Positions 44,892 through 48,586 of a stretch of 48,586 bases of DNA are shown in pieces. The stretch comes from Sphingomonadales bacterium (GTDB taxonomy: Bacteria > Pseudomonadota > Alphaproteobacteria > SMXS01): NCBI GenBank assembly GCA_022844405.1, contig JALHLV010000027.1, positions 1 to 48,586 of the forward strand, written 5' to 3'. The translations under genes and the position numbers were made by a program. A model generated the notes under the pieces. That model was not told where the DNA came from. It was given only the letters and a program-made list of their open reading frames with translations, and did not search any database. How positions within the stretch are numbered: the stretch's first letter is position 1; every line of letters starts with the position of its first letter.

Positions 44892-45572
44892 ATGCCGGCA
44901 CCGTCACTCAAGTGCGAGTTTTGCTTGGCAGACTTCGGCACCGACCCCGCTCTGGGCCGCTGGGCCACGCTCAGGGACGCTGCTAGCGTGCTGGAAACGC
45001 AGCCGGTGGACCTGCTCAGGCAGGTCAAAAAGGGCAAGCAGCGGGCCACCAAGATCGGCAACAACTGGTTCGTCTACCTGGATTCCGCGGTGCAGCAAGC
45101 GGCGGCCGACCGGTTGCGCGCGGCCGTGGAAAAGCAGGCCGTGCGCAAGAAGGCGCTGGAGCGCCTGCGGCGGGAGAACGAGCAGCTGCGCGCCGACGTC
45201 GCCAGTGCCCGCGCGGCCGCTCCGGCGCCAGCCGCGCCATCCGAGGGCATGGGCCGCCAGCTCGCGCCGCTGCTCGAGGGCATCGAGCGCCACCACCGCA
45301 GCATGAATGCCGAGATCGAGTTCCTGCGCTCCGAACTGGTCGCCACGCGCCAGCAGCATGCCGAGGAAATGCGCCGCAAGGACATCCTGCTGCAGCAGGC
45401 GCACAAGACCCTGCAGGACGTGGTCAAGCTGGGCCTGCCCGGCCCGAAGGCGCCGCCGCCGCAGGAGCTGGATCAGCTCCGCCGTGATCAGGCGCGGATG
45501 TCGCGGGTGATGGGCGAGATGTCGGAACTGCTGACGCTGATGTACAAGCGGCTGCGGCGGCCCGGCCAGTAG
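44892..45572 (+). CDS. CxxC/helix-turn-helix-like protein with coiled coil, unknown function
   Basis: A 226-residue protein. The N-terminus has Cys8-x2-Cys11 (half of a possible zinc site), then residues about 24-65 (WATLRDAASVLETQPVDLLR, then KIGNNWFVY) have the look of a small helix-turn-helix/excisionase-type fold. Residues about 65-110 and 120-220 are long charged helices, very likely a coiled coil. Together this suggests a DNA-binding or scaffolding protein. It starts 30 bases from the divergent hydrolase and converges on tonB. Confidence 0.75.
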   Translation: MPAPSLKCEFCLADFGTDPALGRWATLRDAASVLETQPVDLLRQVKKGKQRATKIGNNWFVYLDSAVQQAAADRLRAAVEKQAVRKKALERLRRENEQLRADVASARAAAPAPAAPSEGMGRQLAPLLEGIERHHRSMNAEIEFLRSELVATRQQHAEEMRRKDILLQQAHKTLQDVVKLGLPGPKAPPPQELDQLRRDQARMSRVMGEMSELLTLMYKRLRRPGQ

Positions 45573-45576
45573 CGCC

Positions 45577-46209
45577 TCAACGGATGGTGAACTCCACCGG
45601 AACCTGCACGCTCATCTTTTCGCCTGGGATTTCCTTGGGAACGGGGGGAAATGGCGAGGATCGCTGGACCATCTTGAGCGCGGCCTCGTCGAGTACCGGC
45701 GAACCGGAGCTCTTGAGTAGCTTGTAGTCCATCAGACGGCCGCTGCGGTCGAACACGAATTCCACCCAGGCGGTGGCCTGGCCACGGGTGGTTCGCGGTG
45801 TCCGTTTGTGACGCTCCAACCAGGCCAGGATGCGGCTGTTATAGTCTTCCTGAGCCTTGACGGCGCCGGGATTGGGCGGCGGAGGAGGAGGGGGAGGCGG
45901 CGGCATCACGGGCGCCACCGTTTCAGCCACCGACGTCGCGGCGCTGGCGATCACCTCGGGGGGTGGCTCGATCACAGGCTGTGGCACGGGCGGCGGCGTT
46001 TCACGGACGACGGGCTCAGGCTTTGGCTCGGGCCTGGACTCTTCGACCTTCGGCGCCGGCGGCTCGGGCGGCGTCATCATGGTCAGGGTGATGGGGATTT
46101 CCCTGGGCTCGGCCGGCGGTGCGCCGGGCGGCATGCTCATGGCGATGCCGATCCCGGCGGCGTGGAGCGCCAGCGCGGCCAGCGTCGACAGGTGCCGCAC
46201 CGTCGTCAT
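45577..46209 (-). CDS. tonB: Energy transducer TonB
   Basis: A 210-residue protein with an N-terminal membrane anchor (about 8-28), a Pro/Glu-rich periplasmic linker with PPP runs (about 28-115), and a C-terminal TonB domain (DRSGRLMDYKLLKSSGSPVLDE and QRSSPFPPVP). It passes energy from ExbB-ExbD to TonB-dependent outer-membrane transporters, for example for iron-siderophores, haem and cobalamin. Last gene of the exbB-exbD-tonB operon. Confidence 0.94.
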   Translation of the reverse strand: MTTVRHLSTLAALALHAAGIGIAMSMPPGAPPAEPREIPITLTMMTPPEPPAPKVEESRPEPKPEPVVRETPPPVPQPVIEPPPEVIASAATSVAETVAPVMPPPPPPPPPPNPGAVKAQEDYNSRILAWLERHKRTPRTTRGQATAWVEFVFDRSGRLMDYKLLKSSGSPVLDEAALKMVQRSSPFPPVPKEIPGEKMSVQVPVEFTIR

Positions 46210-46213
46210 GGCG

Positions 46214-46651
46214 CTACTTCCCGCCCGGGCGCTCGGCGATCAGCGAGATCTTGGCGAAGCCTGCCTCGCCAACCGTGCCCAGCAGCTCCATCACCGAGCC
46301 ATAGTCCACGCCCTTGTCGCCGCGCACGAAGATCACGTCGCTGCCCCGTTCGGCCGCCAGCGCCTGGAGGCGCGTCGCCAGCTCGTCGGCGGTCAGCTTC
46401 TCGTCCTTCAGGAAGATGTCGCCGTCCCTGTTCAGGCTGACCACGAGAGGGTCCTCGGGACGGTTCACGTTCCCGGCCGTCAGCTTGGGCAGCTCCAGCG
46501 GCACGTTCGACAGCATCAGCGGCGCGGTGATCATGAAGATGATCAGCAGCACCAGCATGACATCGACCAGCGGCGTGACGTTGATCTCCGCCAGTGGCTT
46601 GTAGCCGCCGCCGTCGTCGAAGCTCGGGGGATCGAGCAGGCCGCCGGCCAT
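46214..46651 (-). CDS. exbD: Biopolymer transporter ExbD/TolR
   Basis: A 145-residue protein with one membrane helix (about 24-44) holding the conserved aspartate in INVTPLVDVMLVLLIIF, and a periplasmic C-terminal domain. With ExbB it forms the proton channel that energises TonB. It starts one base after the exbB stop and is followed by tonB after four bases, so all three are cotranscribed. Confidence 0.95.
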   Translation of the reverse strand: MAGGLLDPPSFDDGGGYKPLAEINVTPLVDVMLVLLIIFMITAPLMLSNVPLELPKLTAGNVNRPEDPLVVSLNRDGDIFLKDEKLTADELATRLQALAAERGSDVIFVRGDKGVDYGSVMELLGTVGEAGFAKISLIAERPGGK

Positions 46652-46652
46652 G

Positions 46653-47315
46653 TCAGGCGGTCCGGCGCAGTGCGGGATGCGCCTCGGTGCGGAGCAGGCC
46701 CTTGGCGATGGCGACGATCAGGGTGTTGATCTCCTGGCCCAGGCGGCCCAGGTCGATGGCCAGCTTGTTGTAGGCGATCACCGCGGGGATGGCGGCGGCC
46801 AGGCCGATGGCGGTAGCGAACAGCGCCTCGGCGATGCCGGGGGCGACAACGGCCAGGCTGACGTTCTGGGCGCTCGCGATGCTGGCGAAGCTGTGCATGA
46901 TGCCCCAGACCGTGCCGAACAAGCCGATGAACGGCGCGGCGGACCCGACGGTCGCAAGGAACGGCAGGCCGGGTTCGATCTGGCGCAGCTCGCTCACCAT
47001 GGCGATTCGCATGGCGCGCTCGATACGGTCGCGCAGTTCGGTGCGGGTTTCGTCGCCCAGCCGGTCGGCGGCCTCGGCATGCGCCGCTTCCAGGATGGCC
47101 TTGGCGATGCCGGTCGCGCCGACGCCGGCGCCGGTCGCGGCGGCTTGCTGCAACTGCTTGATCTGCTTGCGTAAACCTGCCAGCCGAATGGCCTTCTCGA
47201 TGATGATCGACCAGCACATCACCGACAGCAGGATGAGCAGGGCGATAACCCCCTTGACGACGGGGCTGGCGTCCCAGAACAGGGCCCACAGCGACAGGTC
47301 AGGATGCACGGGCAT
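46653..47315 (-). CDS. exbB: MotA/TolQ/ExbB proton channel family protein
   Basis: A 220-residue three-helix membrane protein. Helices at about 16-36, 118-140 and 160-182 carry the ExbB pattern [26 protein letters not shown] and [20 protein letters not shown]. First gene of the operon. The ATG at 47315 gives the usual N-terminus; the frame is open to 47438. No strong ribosome site is seen. The promoter and a Fur-like box lie just upstream. Confidence 0.95.
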   Translation of the reverse strand: MPVHPDLSLWALFWDASPVVKGVIALLILLSVMCWSIIIEKAIRLAGLRKQIKQLQQAAATGAGVGATGIAKAILEAAHAEAADRLGDETRTELRDRIERAMRIAMVSELRQIEPGLPFLATVGSAAPFIGLFGTVWGIMHSFASIASAQNVSLAVVAPGIAEALFATAIGLAAAIPAVIAYNKLAIDLGRLGQEINTLIVAIAKGLLRTEAHPALRRTA

Positions 47316-47352
47316 GGGACGGCGATTTCGAGTTGTTGATCCGGCTCCCAGC

Positions 47353-47380
47353 TTATTATGTAAGTGCGAGTGATTAGCAA
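47353..47380 (-). promoter_or_regulatory. Predicted promoter of exbB-exbD-tonB
   Basis: On the minus strand TTGCTA (47375-47380) and TAATAA (47353-47358) are separated by 16 bases. Transcription would start about 30 bases before the exbB ATG. The Fur-like box at 47365-47379 lies in the spacer. Confidence 0.45.
47365..47379. promoter_or_regulatory. Fur-box-like palindrome
   Basis: TGCGAGTGATTAGCA is an imperfect inverted repeat around ATGATTA-like centre and differs at two of 15 positions from TGCGAATGATTCGCA, the kind of Fur site I recall for alphaproteobacteria. Its place over the promoter of an iron-linked operon supports it. Binding is inferred only. Confidence 0.5.
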
Positions 47381-47503
47381 CTATCAAATTCGATAGTCGG
47401 AAAACGGCGGTTGACCCGGCCGCGCGAAGGATTTCCAACTGTCATGCGTTAAAGACATGGCCGCCGTAGAATGCGGACGGTTCACGGAAGGGTCTCGAAG
47501 GCA

Positions 47504-48586
47504 ATGCAGGCAGAGCAATCGACGGCGCGCCCCGGCGCGGGCAGGCCGGTGCCGGGACCGCGCCGGTGGCTTTGGATCGGACTGGCTGCTGCCGCCGTGC
47601 TGATCCTGCTCGTGCTGCTGCTGTCGGGGCTGTTCGGCGAGCGTGAGCCCGAGCCGGAGACCGCCGAGGTCACACGCGGCGACATCGAGAAGACGGTCAA
47701 CTCGCTGGGCTCGCTGCAACCCAAGAACTACGTCGACGTAGGCGCGCAGGTCTCGGGCCAGCTCGTGAAAGTCCACTTCACCGTCGGCGACAAGGTCGAG
47801 AAGGGCGAGCTGCTTGCCGAGATCGACGCGCGGGTGCTCGAATCGAGAGTGCGCACCGGCAAGGCCAACATCCAGAACTTCCAGTCCCAGCTCGCGCTGC
47901 AGCGCGCCGAGGCGGCGCTGGCGCAGCAGCAGGCGGCGCGCAACCGGCGGCTCTTCGAGGGCAACGCGGTCAGCCAGGACGCGCTGCAGACCACCGACAC
48001 GGCGGCCGACGTGGCCAAGGCACGGGTGGCGGCGACGACGGCGCAGATGGCGTCGGCCCAGGCGACGCTCGACGGCGACATGGCGCAGCTCGGCTACACC
48101 CAGATCTATGCGCCGATCGACGGCGCGGTGGTGTCGCAGACCGCCTATCTGGGCCAGACCCTCAACGCCAACCAGACCGCGCCCATCGTGCTCCGCGTCG
48201 CCGACCTGACCCAGATGACGGTCGAGGCCGAGGTGTCCGAGGCCGACGTGGTCAAGCTCACGCCCGGCATGCAGGCCTATTTCACCACGCTGGGCGATCC
48301 CAACCGGCGCTGGAGGGCGACCGTGCGCCAGATCATGCCGACGCCCGAGGTGACCAACGAGGTGGTGCTCTACAAGGTGCTGCTCGACGTCGACAACACC
48401 GACGGCGCGCTGATGACCAACATGACCGCCCAGGTGTTCTTCGTTCTCGGCGAGGCGAAGGGCGCGCTGATCGTCCCGGTCGCCGCGCTGGAAAAGGGCA
48501 AGGGCGGCGACGGCGGCGGCGGCGACGGTGCCGGCGGCGAGCGCCGCCGCGCCGAAGCCGGCCAGCCTCGCGGGCATCGCGGCGAA
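47504..48586 (+). CDS. MacA-like periplasmic adaptor (HlyD family), 3' end cut by window
   Basis: 361 codons run to the window end. One N-terminal membrane anchor (about 23-45) is followed by a lipoyl half-motif (GAQVSGQLVKVHFTVGDKVE), a long coiled-coil hairpin (about 115-205), the second lipoyl half and a beta-barrel domain. MacA proteins link an inner-membrane MacB-type ABC exporter to an outer-membrane channel to export macrolides, peptides or siderophores. The visible end is an unusual Gly/Asp/Arg-rich stretch. The partner macB would lie just beyond the window. It diverges from exbB across 188 bases. Confidence 0.9.
   Translation, partial: MQAEQSTARPGAGRPVPGPRRWLWIGLAAAAVLILLVLLLSGLFGEREPEPETAEVTRGDIEKTVNSLGSLQPKNYVDVGAQVSGQLVKVHFTVGDKVEKGELLAEIDARVLESRVRTGKANIQNFQSQLALQRAEAALAQQQAARNRRLFEGNAVSQDALQTTDTAADVAKARVAATTAQMASAQATLDGDMAQLGYTQIYAPIDGAVVSQTAYLGQTLNANQTAPIVLRVADLTQMTVEAEVSEADVVKLTPGMQAYFTTLGDPNRRWRATVRQIMPTPEVTNEVVLYKVLLDVDNTDGALMTNMTAQVFFVLGEAKGALIVPVAALEKGKGGDGGGGDGAGGERRRAEAGQPRGHRGE

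Overview
The window is 48.6 kb of chromosomal DNA from a high-GC alphaproteobacterium. The evidence is the housekeeping gene order (tilS-ftsH-[folP]-glmM, serC-serA, hisZ-purA, rluD-rpoH), an RpoH of alphaproteobacterial type, a HisZ-dependent histidine pathway, and alphaproteobacterial intergenic palindromes. I cannot place it in a family. Most genes look close to 70% GC by eye. A few patches (folP, the toxin-antitoxin pair, and about 23.7-26.8 kb) are visibly poorer in GC, which suggests transfer. No rRNA, CRISPR array, integrase or insertion sequence was seen; one tRNA gene is present.

Layout. 0-11.3 kb is a core block: the tilS 3' end, ftsH, an inverted Sul-like dihydropteroate synthase, glmM-thiD, serC-serA and hisZ-purA. 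11.3-16.7 kb holds a Phd/PIN toxin-antitoxin pair, a cytochrome P450, a membrane protein, rpoH, rluD, a small membrane protein and a JAMM protease. 16.7-21.7 kb holds a long inverted repeat, tRNA-Glu(CTC), an unknown two-gene module, a beta-propeller protein, a glycosyltransferase and an AraC regulator. 21.8-26.8 kb is an accessory block: TTC38-like and DsrE-like genes, a SRPBCC protein, and a four-gene operon (fatty acid hydroxylase, MarR regulator, small membrane protein, methyltransferase) with two matching palindromes over its promoter. 26.9-33.7 kb holds an orphan contractile-tail sheath protein, several SDR dehydrogenases (two a tandem duplication), a thioesterase, an exported chorismate mutase/cyclohexadienyl dehydratase fusion, RidA and an LprI-like protein. 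33.7-48.6 kb holds a CPA1 antiporter, a sulfurtransferase, a 3-hydroxyacyl-CoA dehydrogenase, a lipid kinase, an LpxH-like phosphoesterase with a glycosyltransferase, a GST, an SDR, a hydrolase, an ExbB-ExbD-TonB operon with a likely Fur box, and the start of a divergent MacA-like efflux adaptor.

The points most worth following are: the chromosomal folP resembles the mobile sulfonamide-resistance enzymes Sul1/Sul2, including their two-residue active-site insertion, and sits inverted beside glmM; the exported AroQ-PheC fusion could carry out two consecutive phenylalanine-pathway steps outside the cytoplasm; the sheath gene has no tail genes around it; and the MarR operon has a clearly readable operator/promoter design. 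I did not find a large undescribed multigene defence or secretion system.
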